The notes below the pieces were generated by a model that saw only the letters and a program-made list of their open reading frames with translations, had not been told where the DNA came from and did not search any database. A stretch of DNA of 35,859 nt from an uncultured Clostridia bacterium. GTDB taxonomy: Bacteria > Bacillota > Clostridia > Lachnospirales > Lachnospiraceae. The stretch covers positions 1-35,859 of the forward strand of contig CAMVIN010000008.1 of NCBI GenBank assembly GCA_947167565.1, read 5' to 3'. The position numbers and the translations under genes are program-made. Shown piece after piece: positions 7,481 through 16,089 of this stretch. Numbering within the stretch: position 1 is the stretch's first letter; the number at the start of each line of letters is the position of its first letter.

Positions 7481-9889
7481 ATGAGTGAAGAAATAGAAAT
7501 CGTCAAGATATCGGTGCGGAACCTGGTGGAATTTGTGTTTCGCACCGGAGATATAACCTCCGGCACGACAGGTGCGCCGAACATAGAGGCGATGCAGCTG
7601 GGGAGTAAAATTCATCGTAAAATACAAAAGAGCATGGGACTCGGTTATGAGGCGGAGGTCCCTTTATTTACTGTACAAAAAATGCAGAGTACAGAGTACG
7701 GCAATGAGTTTTATTTGAAAATCGAGGGGCGGGCAGATGGCATTTATCGTGAGAAGGACGAAGTGACGATTGATGAGATTAAGGGTGTTTACCTCGATGT
7801 CAATGAACTGAAACAACCAATTTATGTCCATCAGGCGCAGGCGATGTGTTATGCCTATATTATGGCGGAGCAGGAAAATCTTTCCCATATCAATGTTCAG
7901 ATGACATACTGTAATATGGAGACAGAGCAGATACGTCGGTTTCAGGAGAAGTTTGAGCGAAAAGAAATTGTGACGTGGTTTCTGGAACTGATGGCTTCCT
8001 ATGAGAAATGGGCGGTTTATGAATATGACTGGAGAAAAAAACGCAACGCATCCATTCAAAAACTCGTGTTTCCTTTTCCCTACAGAGAGGGGCAGAAGGA
8101 ATTGGCGGCGATGACTTACCGCACGATTGAAAATAAGAAAAAACTCTTTATTCAGGCACCGACCGGTACGGGCAAGACAATTACGACAGTATTCCCGGCA
8201 GTGAAGGCGATGGGAGAGGAGATTTGTGACCGGATTTTTTATCTGACGGCAAAGACAATTACGAGGACGGTGGCAGAAGAATGTTTTGACCTGCTCGGTC
8301 AGCAGGAACTTTTTTTTAAGCCAATTACGATTACGGCAAAAGAAAAGATGTGTGTGCTGGAAAAAGTATCGTGCAATCCGGTGGACTGTGAGCGGGCGAA
8401 GGGACATTTTGACCGGGTTAATGAGGCCGTTTATGATATGCTCACACATGAGGATAAGATGACGAGGGAAATTATTCTGCGGTATGCCGAAAAACATAAG
8501 GTCTGTCCCTTCGAGATGGGGCTTGACGCAGCGCTTTATGCAGATGCGGTCATCTGTGACTACAACTATGCATTTGATCCGAATGTGTATTTGCGTCGCT
8601 TTTTTTCAGAAGAGAAAAAGGGAAACATGGTTTTTCTCATCGATGAGGCGCACAATCTGGTAGAACGGGCGCGGGAGATGTACAGCGCAAGATTAGTAAA
8701 GGAGGACTTTCTTGCGGCAAAGAGAATAATTCAGTCGGTGAGGCGGCACGAACAGCGGCCGGAAGTTCAGTACAATATGCGCAAATACGAGCGCTCTTTG
8801 GAGGCGGCAAACCGAACCATGCTGAACTGGAAGCACGAGTGCGATGAGTTCTCTGTAATCCCGGAGGTGGGGATGTTTCAATTTCATCTGTTGAGGGTGC
8901 TGGCAGATCACGAGCTTGTAATGGCAGACAATCCTGCCTTGTCAAAGGAAGATTCCGATGTCGTCCTTCAGTTGTATTTTGAAGTGAGAAATTTTTGTAT
9001 GGTTTTAGAGTGGCTGAATGACAAGTACCGGATTTATCTGGATTATGACAGTGAGAAGAAGTTTCGGATAAAACTGCAGTGCATGGACCCCTCCGATCGG
9101 TTGAAGGAAGTGATGGAGCGTGGGCGAAGTGCGGTGATGTTTTCGGCGACCATGCTGCCAATCCGCTACTACAGGGAGCAGCTTGCCGGAGAACCGGAGG
9201 ACACAGCGGTTTATGCAAAATCCTCTTTTTTGCCGGAGCAGCGCAAGGTTCTGATTGCGCGGGATGTCACGACGAAGTACACGAGGAGAGGCGCAGAAGA
9301 ATATGAGAAAATTGCCCATTATATTGAGACATTTGTGTCGGCGAAGAGGGGCAATTACCTGATTTTCTTTCCTTCCTATTCGTTCATGGATGAGGTTGTG
9401 ACAAGAATTCATGTGAGGGAAAATGAGCGTATGCTGGTTCAGGAGAGCAATATGCGGGAACATGAAAAAGAAGAGTTTTTGAGCGCATTTGATAATCAGT
9501 CGGAAGAGAGTGTCATTGGCTGCTGCGTGATGGGTGGAATTTTTAGTGAGGGAATAGATTTGAAAGAGGATCGCCTCATCGGGGCGGTTATTGTGGGAAC
9601 CGGACTTCCGATGGTCTGCCACGAGAGGGAACTGTTTAAAACCTATTATGACGAGAAAAAAGGGCGGGGATTTGACTATGCCTATCTGTATCCCGGCGTG
9701 AATAAGGTGTTTCAGGCGGGAGGACGCGTGATTCGGACGGTGTCGGACAAGGGAGCGATACTTTTGCTTGATGAACGATTTCTGCAGAGACAATATCTGG
9801 ACTTGTTTCCAAGAGAGTGGAATCCGTATTCTGTGGTAGATTGTCAGAGTATGAGAAAAGAATTGGAATATTTTTGGAATAAATCATGA
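7481..9889 (+). CDS. PD-(D/E)XK nuclease fused to Fe-S DinG/XPD-type helicase
   Basis: An 802-residue protein. The first ~170 residues look like a RecB/Cas4-type nuclease: GRADGI (Asp about 86), DEIKG (Glu 99, Lys 101), then a QAQAMCYAY helix. The rest is an XPD/DinG superfamily 2 helicase: Walker A APTGTGKT (226-233), four cysteines at about 291, 298, 303 and 342 placed to bind a 4Fe-4S cluster, DEAH at 388-391, and motif VI QAGGRVIR near the C-terminus. It should unwind DNA 5'-3' and perhaps cut it, acting in repair. The frame is open back to a GTG at 7442, but that start lies before the promoter -10 and no homologous sequence is visible there. The ATG at 7481 has no ribosome site, only a promoter ending just before it. 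No terminator follows. Confidence 0.9.
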   Translation: MSEEIEIVKISVRNLVEFVFRTGDITSGTTGAPNIEAMQLGSKIHRKIQKSMGLGYEAEVPLFTVQKMQSTEYGNEFYLKIEGRADGIYREKDEVTIDEIKGVYLDVNELKQPIYVHQAQAMCYAYIMAEQENLSHINVQMTYCNMETEQIRRFQEKFERKEIVTWFLELMASYEKWAVYEYDWRKKRNASIQKLVFPFPYREGQKELAAMTYRTIENKKKLFIQAPTGTGKTITTVFPAVKAMGEEICDRIFYLTAKTITRTVAEECFDLLGQQELFFKPITITAKEKMCVLEKVSCNPVDCERAKGHFDRVNEAVYDMLTHEDKMTREIILRYAEKHKVCPFEMGLDAALYADAVICDYNYAFDPNVYLRRFFSEEKKGNMVFLIDEAHNLVERAREMYSARLVKEDFLAAKRIIQSVRRHEQRPEVQYNMRKYERSLEAANRTMLNWKHECDEFSVIPEVGMFQFHLLRVLADHELVMADNPALSKEDSDVVLQLYFEVRNFCMVLEWLNDKYRIYLDYDSEKKFRIKLQCMDPSDRLKEVMERGRSAVMFSATMLPIRYYREQLAGEPEDTAVYAKSSFLPEQRKVLIARDVTTKYTRRGAEEYEKIAHYIETFVSAKRGNYLIFFPSYSFMDEVVTRIHVRENERMLVQESNMREHEKEEFLSAFDNQSEESVIGCCVMGGIFSEGIDLKEDRLIGAVIVGTGLPMVCHERELFKTYYDEKKGRGFDYAYLYPGVNKVFQAGGRVIRTVSDKGAILLLDERFLQRQYLDLFPREWNPYSVVDCQSMRKELEYFWNKS

Positions 9890-10039
9890 AAATTGTGGAA
9901 AGTGAATAAAAATTACCAGACGATATTAATAAATTTGGTAAAAATGACGATATGTATTACAGATAAAATGGGGGGATAGTGAAATATAATAATGTACTGG
10001 GGACAAAATTAATGATATCGTAGAATGGGGATGATGAAG

Positions 10040-10696
10040 ATGAAAAAGGAATATAAGTACAGGGCAAAAGATGGATTTTCCTTGGTAGAATTGATTATTG
10101 TGGTTGCGATTATGGCGATATTGGTTGGTGTGGTAACACTGGCTGTTCTTCCGTATATTTCTAAGGCTAGGAGAGCCTCTGATGTTGCAGCAGCTGACAC
10201 AATTGGTCATACGGTGGAGAGTGCGCTGATGGATGGTGAAGCCAGAGCAATACCTGTAAAAAGAATAAATCCTTTGACTGGTGTTCTTGAGAATGTTTAC
10301 GAGGTATACTATGCCAGTGAGTCACTTACCAGATACAATACAACCCACTTTACGGTTCATCCTGAGGAGGAGTCTCCGTATCAGCTTACTGTAGTTATGA
10401 AGAGCAATAGCAATGGGAAGTGGGTAAAGGGCAATGATGAATCGCAGGCTCTTGTGGAGGCAGTTATTGCCGAAGTTGGAGCAGATGCACCAAAACTAAA
10501 GTATACTGAACCGCAATGGGCGTCACTGGATAATTCGTCAAAGATTATTACACCGAATGTGTGGCTGATTTGTCTGAGAAAAGGAACTACAAATGTTGAG
10601 ATATGGAGTGGTTCCAGCAACGGAAAATGGGGATGTCAGCCAATGTATCGCTACTATCCTTCGATGGCTGGATTGACAGAATTGCCGACGACATAA
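10040..10696 (+). CDS. Type IV prepilin-like protein (orphan)
   Basis: About 218 residues. The N-terminus has a short basic leader and a classic prepilin peptidase site, KDG|FSLVELIIVVAIMAIL, with Glu at +5 and a hydrophobic helix that both anchors the protein and packs in pili. The rest is a soluble domain I do not recognise, ending in a C-terminal GCQPMYRYYPS segment. Four in-frame ATGs occur (10025, 10031, 10034, 10040); the last has GGGG about 9 bases upstream and gives a leader of usual length, but the choice is uncertain. No pilus ATPase, platform protein or prepilin peptidase is in the window, so it must use machinery encoded elsewhere. Its stop codon abuts the stop of the convergent sugar transferase gene with no intervening base. 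Confidence 0.82.
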   Translation: MKKEYKYRAKDGFSLVELIIVVAIMAILVGVVTLAVLPYISKARRASDVAAADTIGHTVESALMDGEARAIPVKRINPLTGVLENVYEVYYASESLTRYNTTHFTVHPEEESPYQLTVVMKSNSNGKWVKGNDESQALVEAVIAEVGADAPKLKYTEPQWASLDNSSKIITPNVWLICLRKGTTNVEIWSGSSNGKWGCQPMYRYYPSMAGLTELPTT

Positions 10697-12127
10697 TTAA
10701 TACGCATTCTTGTTGACAAATCCTTTGAATATTGTGAGGAACAGGATTTTAATATCCAGTCCGAAGGTCCAGTTTTCAATATAATAGAGATCACAATCAA
10801 TGCGCAGGCGAATGGAAGTATCTCCCCGGTATCCGTTTACCTGCGCCCATCCGGTTATACCCGGACGAACCTGATGTTTAACCATATAGCGGGGGATGTC
10901 TTCTTTGAACTTCTCAACCCAGAACGGCCGCTCCGGTCTCGGACCGACAAGGCTCATCTCACCTTTCAATACGTTGAAAAATTGTGGAAGTTCGTCCATG
11001 CTTGTCTTGCGGATAAATTTACCGACCGGTGTGACGCGTGGGTCATTTTTCGTAGTCCAGGCATGCTTTTCTTTGGAGTCATCCTGAACTTCCATCGAGC
11101 GGAACTTGTACATCTTAAATGGTTTGTTGTGCAGTCCGACGCGCTCCTGTTTGTAAATCAGTGGTCCTTTTGATGTTGTCTTGACCAGGATGGCGACAAT
11201 CAGCATAGGGATTGAGAAAAGAATAATCAGGATAATGGAACCGATAATATCAAACAATCGTTTAATTACCCGGTTAAAGGAAACAGAGAGAGGAACCGTT
11301 CTCACGTGAATCACCGGAAGGCCGTCCAGATCCTCTGTATATGGTCTTGTCGGGATGATATTGTTGTAATCCGGGATGAACTTTGTGTGCACGCCGGATT
11401 TTTCGGTTGTGGCAACAATCCGTTCCAAAACATCATAGTAATTCAAACCAAGAGTGATAATAATCTCATCAAAATCATTTTCTGCAAGAATCTGCTCTAA
11501 CTCATCCAGTCTGCCGATAATATTGATGTTGCGGTAGACTTGTCCCATTGGCTTGTTGTTGTCAAGAATGCCGTGAATTTTGTATCCCCACTCCGGGTGT
11601 GCGAGAAGGCGGTCAATATAACCTTCCGCTGCACGGCTGTAGCCGACGAGAAGGACATGCTTCTGATTAAACCCTTTTCGGCGCATTTTTCGTAAAATTG
11701 TAGTTAAAAAGAACCGAAAACAACTATCAAAAAAGCAGTTCAAGGTAACAAAAATGACAATGAACAGACGGGCATAACTGGCATTTCGGATGAAGAACAG
11801 TACTGCTGTACAATACAGAATGCCAACTATATTAGATAAAACAATATTATAGAGTTCTGTTTTCCGGCTCCGCACTCTTTTGGGATCATATAAGTGGAAA
11901 AAGTAGTAGGAAAGCAGATAGAGAGGAACCAGCATGAACAGAATCATGGTGTAGTCCTTTAAACTGCCATACAATCCGAATGGCGGCTTAATAATCCCAT
12001 ATATGATCAGTGGACTCCAGTTGTCGTTAAATCGAAGTTGATAAGCGGCATAAAAAGAGCCAATCAGAATGAGGGTGTCAATGACAATCCGCAAAAAATT
12101 CAGTAATTTTTGATTCTCTTTAATCAA
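10697..12127 (-). CDS. Polyprenyl-phosphate sugar-1-phosphate transferase (WcaJ/WbaP type)
   Basis: A 476-residue membrane enzyme that probably starts exopolysaccharide or capsule synthesis by moving a sugar-1-phosphate from a nucleotide sugar to undecaprenyl phosphate. The N-terminal third has four or so transmembrane helices; about 145-260 is a Rossmann-like domain ([19 protein letters not shown]); the C-terminal ~200 residues form the bacterial sugar transferase domain with a hydrophobic re-entrant helix, [44 protein letters not shown] and [16 protein letters not shown] chose the TTG at 12127 because GAAAGGA precedes it by about 8 bases; the frame is open to another TTG at 12160. Sugar specificity is not visible. 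Its partners may be the polysaccharide genes at 21.9-25.4 kb. Confidence 0.92.
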   Translation of the reverse strand: MIKENQKLLNFLRIVIDTLILIGSFYAAYQLRFNDNWSPLIIYGIIKPPFGLYGSLKDYTMILFMLVPLYLLSYYFFHLYDPKRVRSRKTELYNIVLSNIVGILYCTAVLFFIRNASYARLFIVIFVTLNCFFDSCFRFFLTTILRKMRRKGFNQKHVLLVGYSRAAEGYIDRLLAHPEWGYKIHGILDNNKPMGQVYRNINIIGRLDELEQILAENDFDEIIITLGLNYYDVLERIVATTEKSGVHTKFIPDYNNIIPTRPYTEDLDGLPVIHVRTVPLSVSFNRVIKRLFDIIGSIILIILFSIPMLIVAILVKTTSKGPLIYKQERVGLHNKPFKMYKFRSMEVQDDSKEKHAWTTKNDPRVTPVGKFIRKTSMDELPQFFNVLKGEMSLVGPRPERPFWVEKFKEDIPRYMVKHQVRPGITGWAQVNGYRGDTSIRLRIDCDLYYIENWTFGLDIKILFLTIFKGFVNKNAY

Positions 12128-12192
12128 AACAGAACATCCTTTCTCTGTCAGAATTTGCAAAAAAATCTGTACAGTTAAAAATTCTTCCTCTT

Positions 12193-12221
12193 AGTATATA
12201 CCATTTTAGTAGTTTTCACAA
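12193..12221 (-). promoter_or_regulatory. Sigma-A-type promoter for the sugar transferase
   Basis: On the minus strand TTGTGA (12216-12221), a 17-bp spacer and TATACT (12193-12198) make a near-consensus promoter. The start would be about 60 bases before the TTG start codon at 12127. Confidence 0.65.
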
Positions 12222-12315
12222 GTTTTTTCACAATCTAAACACAATTCATTATTATAATGGTTAATAACTTAGGAAAGCGCTGCTTTCGAACAGATAAGAG
12301 GAAAGGGTGTTAATC

Positions 12316-13845
12316 ATGGATGAAAATAATATGAATCAGGGAAATGGATTTATTATGCAGGATGCCACAAAGGTTGGCAGTGAGCCGAGTCAGGCATATT
12401 CACAGTCGCAGACCTACTCACAGTCGCAGACCTACTCACAGCCGGATCCGATGCCTGCAGATAATACGTATCGGTTTCAGAATACAGATGCAGTAAAAGA
12501 AGAACGGCCAAAGAAAGAGAAGAAGAGTAGTTCCGGCGCATCGGTTCCCAAGATTATTCTCAGTGCGGCGGTATTTGGAGCAGTGGCAGCAGTCTGCTTT
12601 TTTGGATTGAATACTGTTTTTAACAAAATATCCGGAAAGGATACAGCGATAGAACGAGTGAATACGGCAGATACAAAGATTCCGATAACGACAGTATCCG
12701 GTGGGGCGGTAGGAGTCAGTGACGTGTCCGGTATTGTAGAGAACGTTATGCCTTCGATTGTGGCCATTACAGAGAAGAGCACACAGACCTCCTTTTTTGG
12801 ACAGACATACTCTTCTGAGGGAGCCGGTTCCGGTTTTATTGTAAAACAGGACAACGACCAGCTGCTCATTGTAACGAACAATCACGTTGTGGCAGATGCG
12901 GATGAGATTTCTGTCCAGTTCAATGATGGAGAATCGGTCAATGCTCAAGTGAAAGGGACCAGTCAGTCCAATGACCTGGCCGTTCTGATTGTCAAGCTGA
13001 AGGATATGAAGGACAGTACAAAGAAGAGTATTAAAGTGGCATCTCTTGGAAGTTCCGATGAAGCAAAAGTGGGACAGATGGTGATTGCAATCGGTAATGC
13101 ACTTGGATATGGGCAGTCGGTGACCGTCGGATATCTCAGTGCCAAGGACAGAGAGGTAACTTCTTCTGATGGTACCGGAGCAGGAGGTACGACACAGGTT
13201 CTGCTTCAGACAGATGCAGCGATTAATCCGGGTAACAGTGGCGGTGCTTTGATTGACACCAACGGCAATGTGATTGGTGTCAACTCTTCCAAATATATGT
13301 CGTATGGACAGACGACAGTTGAGGGAATGGGATATGCAATTCCGATGAGTGATGCGATTTCTGTTATTAATGATTTGATGGATCGCACCGTGCTGAAAGA
13401 TGAGGAGAAAGGTTATCTCGGTATCACCGGCCGTTCCATCGATGAGACAGTGAGCAAGACTTATGGGATTCCGGTCGGTGTCTATGTGGCAGCAGTTTCC
13501 GATACAGGAGCAGCTTATAAGGGTGGAATCAAACAGGGCGATGTTATCACTGCAATCAACGACCGCAAAGTTAAAACAATTAATGAAGTTCAGGAAATTG
13601 TAAATAATACAAAGGCGGGAACAGAGATTACGGTTACGCTTCAGAGAAGCGATGACGGTGAATACAAAGAGAAGAAAGTAAAAGTTACTCTGAAGGGAAA
13701 GGATACGCTCGAAGGTCTTGACGATGAGAGCGAAGAGGGCAGCGGTTCCGGCAATCAGCGTCCGGGCAATGGTTATGGCGATGACAGTTATGGTTATGGC
13801 TACGATGATGAGTCCGAGATATTCCCTTGGAGAGGTTCATATTGA
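12316..13845 (+). CDS. htrA: HtrA/DegP-family membrane-anchored serine protease with PDZ domain
   Basis: A 509-residue protease that degrades or refolds damaged envelope proteins. Residues 1-77 are a cytoplasmic Gln/Ser-rich tail, about 78-100 a transmembrane helix, then an extracellular trypsin-like domain with His190 (TNNHVVADADE), Asp220 (SNDLAVL) and Ser308 (INPGNSGGALI), then one PDZ domain (about 385-475, GVYVAAVSDTGAAYKGGIKQGD) and an acidic Gly/Tyr-rich C-terminus. The catalytic triad is complete. I chose ATG 12316 because GAAAGGG lies about 8 bases upstream; the frame is open to a GTG at 12307 that would overlap the ribosome site. A TATAAT at 12253-12258 without a good -35, and a GAAAGC-GCT-GCTTTC hairpin at 12273-12287, lie upstream. 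A clpX-like gene follows after 28 bp, so both proteases are probably co-transcribed. Confidence 0.94.
   Translation: MDENNMNQGNGFIMQDATKVGSEPSQAYSQSQTYSQSQTYSQPDPMPADNTYRFQNTDAVKEERPKKEKKSSSGASVPKIILSAAVFGAVAAVCFFGLNTVFNKISGKDTAIERVNTADTKIPITTVSGGAVGVSDVSGIVENVMPSIVAITEKSTQTSFFGQTYSSEGAGSGFIVKQDNDQLLIVTNNHVVADADEISVQFNDGESVNAQVKGTSQSNDLAVLIVKLKDMKDSTKKSIKVASLGSSDEAKVGQMVIAIGNALGYGQSVTVGYLSAKDREVTSSDGTGAGGTTQVLLQTDAAINPGNSGGALIDTNGNVIGVNSSKYMSYGQTTVEGMGYAIPMSDAISVINDLMDRTVLKDEEKGYLGITGRSIDETVSKTYGIPVGVYVAAVSDTGAAYKGGIKQGDVITAINDRKVKTINEVQEIVNNTKAGTEITVTLQRSDDGEYKEKKVKVTLKGKDTLEGLDDESEEGSGSGNQRPGNGYGDDSYGYGYDDESEIFPWRGSY
12403..12438 (+). repeat. 18-bp tandem duplication inside htrA
   Basis: The 18-base unit CAGTCGCAGACCTACTCA is repeated exactly at 12403-12420 and 12421-12438, with partial copies on both sides. 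It encodes a QSQTYS repeat in the cytoplasmic tail of the HtrA protein. Slippage could change the copy number without shifting the frame. Confidence 0.85.
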
Positions 13846-13873
13846 TGATATAATCAGATAAAGGAAAGAGGAT

Positions 13874-15265
13874 ATGAGTGAAGAGATAAGAGATGCTGTA
13901 GACAAGAAAGATGATAACTCAAAAAATGGTGACAGAAGCGGATATGAGAAAGTCTGCTATATGTGTCATCGTCCGGAGAGTAAAGTAGAGAAAATGATGA
14001 CGTTTCCGAACAATATTACCATTTGTTCGGACTGTATGCAGAAAACATTTGACCAGATTGGTATGTATGGCATGCCGCAGATTCCGGGGATGGAATTTAT
14101 CAATCTGACACCGATGGGCATGGAACCGCCGGAGGAATTTCAGGAGAGACATCAGGTTAAGACGAAGAAAAAAGAGAAAAAAGAAAAGCCGGTGCTGGAT
14201 GTCAATGCACTCCCGGCTCCCCACGTAATCAAAGGAAATCTTGATGAATATGTGGTTGGGCAGGAGCATGCGAAAAAGGTGCTGTCGGTTGGCGTGTACA
14301 ATCATTATAAGCGCGTTCTCGCAGAGAAAAATCCAAGTGATGACGGTGTGGAGATTGAGAAATCCAATATGCTGATGCTCGGACCGACGGGAAGCGGAAA
14401 GACCTTTATGGTCAAGACTATGGCGAGACTTTTACAGGTACCGCTTGCGATTACGGATGCTACGGCTCTTACCGAGGCTGGATATATCGGCGATGATGTA
14501 GAGAGCGTGATTTCCAAGTTGCTGGCAGATGCCGGCAACGATGTGGAACTGGCAGAGCGAGGTATCGTCTACATTGATGAGATTGATAAGATTGCCAAAA
14601 AGCAGAATACCAACAGTCGCGATGTCAGCGGTGAATCTGTGCAGCAGGGGCTTTTAAAGCTGCTTGAGGGGGCGGACATTGAGGTGCCGGTAGGCGCCAC
14701 GAACAAGAATGCCATGGTACCGATGACGACGGTAAATACGAGCCACATCTTATTTATTTGCGGTGGCGCGTTTCCGGGACTTGAGGATATTATTAAGCGC
14801 CGTCTTACCAAGCAGGGGACGATGGGATTTGGCTCAGAACTCAAAGACAGGTATGATGATGACAAGGATATCTTTGCCAAAGCGGAGACTTCGGACATTC
14901 GTGAGTACGGTCTGATTCCGGAGTTTATTGGAAGGCTTCCAATTATGTTTTCTTTGCAGGAGATGGATGAGGAACTTCTCGTACAGGTGTTGACAAAGCC
15001 GCGCAATGCGATTACCAAGCAGTACCGCAAGCTTCTCAACATGGACGAGGTAGACTTGGAGTTTGAGGAAGATGCGCTGTATGCCATCGCGAAGAAAGCC
15101 CATGAGAAAAAGACCGGTGCGAGAGCACTGCGCTCCATCATCGAGCAGTTCATGATGGATATCATGTATGAGATTCCGAAAGATGATATGATTGGAAAAG
15201 TAATTATTACAAAGGATTATATAGAAGGCAAAGGTTCTCCGACGATTATTATGAGGGGGAACTAA
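13874..15265 (+). CDS. clpX: Divergent ClpX-like AAA+ unfoldase
   Basis: A 463-residue AAA+ protein of the ClpX family, which unfolds tagged proteins and feeds them to ClpP. It has an N-terminal zinc-binding domain (Cys28, 31, 51, 54, with 19 residues between pairs where standard ClpX has 18), a 45-residue Met/Pro-rich then Lys-rich linker, Walker A GPTGSGKT (170-177), pore-1 loop GYIG (203-206, usually GYVG), Walker B DEIDK (235-239) and MGFG (317-320) where the ClpP-docking IGF loop normally lies. The second pore loop, usually GGRKHP, is replaced by GATNKNAMVP. It is therefore recognisably ClpX but altered at the substrate-entry and docking loops, and may be a second, specialised copy. An AAAGGAAAGAGG ribosome site precedes the start. 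It lies 28 bp after htrA and is followed by a strong terminator. Confidence 0.92.
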   Translation: MSEEIRDAVDKKDDNSKNGDRSGYEKVCYMCHRPESKVEKMMTFPNNITICSDCMQKTFDQIGMYGMPQIPGMEFINLTPMGMEPPEEFQERHQVKTKKKEKKEKPVLDVNALPAPHVIKGNLDEYVVGQEHAKKVLSVGVYNHYKRVLAEKNPSDDGVEIEKSNMLMLGPTGSGKTFMVKTMARLLQVPLAITDATALTEAGYIGDDVESVISKLLADAGNDVELAERGIVYIDEIDKIAKKQNTNSRDVSGESVQQGLLKLLEGADIEVPVGATNKNAMVPMTTVNTSHILFICGGAFPGLEDIIKRRLTKQGTMGFGSELKDRYDDDKDIFAKAETSDIREYGLIPEFIGRLPIMFSLQEMDEELLVQVLTKPRNAITKQYRKLLNMDEVDLEFEEDALYAIAKKAHEKKTGARALRSIIEQFMMDIMYEIPKDDMIGKVIITKDYIEGKGSPTIIMRGN

Positions 15266-15308
15266 AGTTCAATATTGTGGAGTAAAGAACATCGAAGTTG
15301 TTCTTTGG

Positions 15309-15338
15309 ATGCGCACGGTTTTCAGTGCGCATTTTTTT
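15309..15338 (+). terminator. Intrinsic terminator of htrA-clpX operon
   Basis: A perfect 8-bp stem, ATGCGCAC (15309-15316) with GTGCGCAT (15325-15332), has an 8-nt loop and is followed by a run of seven Ts. It is a textbook rho-independent terminator 43 bp after clpX. Confidence 0.93.
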
Positions 15339-15370
15339 CGCCACTTTTTGCGTTATTTTTTGGAGATTAA

Positions 15371-15994
15371 ATTAGAATTTACCCTTTGTCCTTTGCTGAG
15401 TATTTCAATGCTTACGATGGAGATTATGATGATGCATGGGAGGAATATATGACTTATGGAGGACTTCCGCAGGTTGTCCAATTTTCTGATGAGCGTCAAA
15501 AAACAGAGTATTTAAAAAATATTTTTTCCAATGTTTATATTAGGGATGTGGTAGAGAGAAATAAGCTTCATGATATATTTTTGATTTCTAAAGTGCAGCG
15601 GTATGATATAAAAGGACGAAAATATGTAGGTGCAAATCTCAAATATTATTTTTCAGATGTAGGACTTAGAAATGCCAGATTGAATTTTAGACAGCAGGAG
15701 CCTACTCATATTATGGGGAACATTGTTTATAATGAGCTGATGATCAGAGGGTATAATGTGGATGTTGGTATTGTAGTGAATCAGGGAAGTCAAAGGTATT
15801 ATATTCAAGTTGCATATGATATGACTTCTGAGGAAAAGCAGACACAGGAGTTACGTTCGCTTAGAAATATACCGGATTCATTTAAAAAGATTGTGATAGT
15901 GAACGGAACGAAGAAACCGTGGAGAAATGAGGAAGGATTTGTGATTATGGGAATGAAGTATTTTCTTCTTAATGCGGACAGTCTGGAGTTTTAG
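15371..15994 (+). pseudogene. Decayed AAA ATPase/DUF4143 protein
   Basis: About 205 codons resembling the C-terminal half of the ATP-binding/DUF4143 family: PLSFAEYFNAYDG, EYMTYGGLPQVV, FSNVYIRDVVERNKLHD, then FLISKVQRYDIKGRKY and YYFSDVGLRNARLNFRQ. The N-terminal ATPase domain with its Walker motifs is absent: the frame opens after a stop at 15368-15370 in the middle of what should be coding sequence. Sequence between RNKLHD and FLISKV is also missing relative to the family as I know it (roughly 50 residues), an in-frame deletion. There is no ribosome site. It sits between the clpX terminator and the subtilase gene and is most likely a non-functional remnant; its AT-rich composition differs from its neighbours. 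Confidence 0.75.
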
Positions 15995-16089
15995 GGTAGA
16001 AAAAGGCCCAATAATCCTTGATTCAAAAAGTGTCGAATAGAGGTTTTTATCATATCATAGTACTGAGCAGAATAAAACGTGGTGCTATC

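Noticed and set aside
7664-8497. Long minus-strand open frame inside the nuclease-helicase gene
   Set aside because: It lies antisense to a gene with clear helicase motifs, has no ribosome site and reads as Cys/His/Arg-rich noise.
9915-9955. GACGATAT repeated about 30 bp apart before the prepilin gene, like flagellar sigma -10 boxes
   Set aside because: No TAAA lies at the required 14-16 bp upstream of either copy.
14569-15165. Minus-strand open frame opposite clpX
   Set aside because: Ser/Ile-rich shadow of the conserved AAA+ gene without any recognisable motif.
16037-16059. ATA-N16-CATA before the subtilase, like a sigma-E sporulation promoter
   Set aside because: The -10 does not fit the rest of the CATACAnT consensus, and short AT-rich matches like this are expected by chance.
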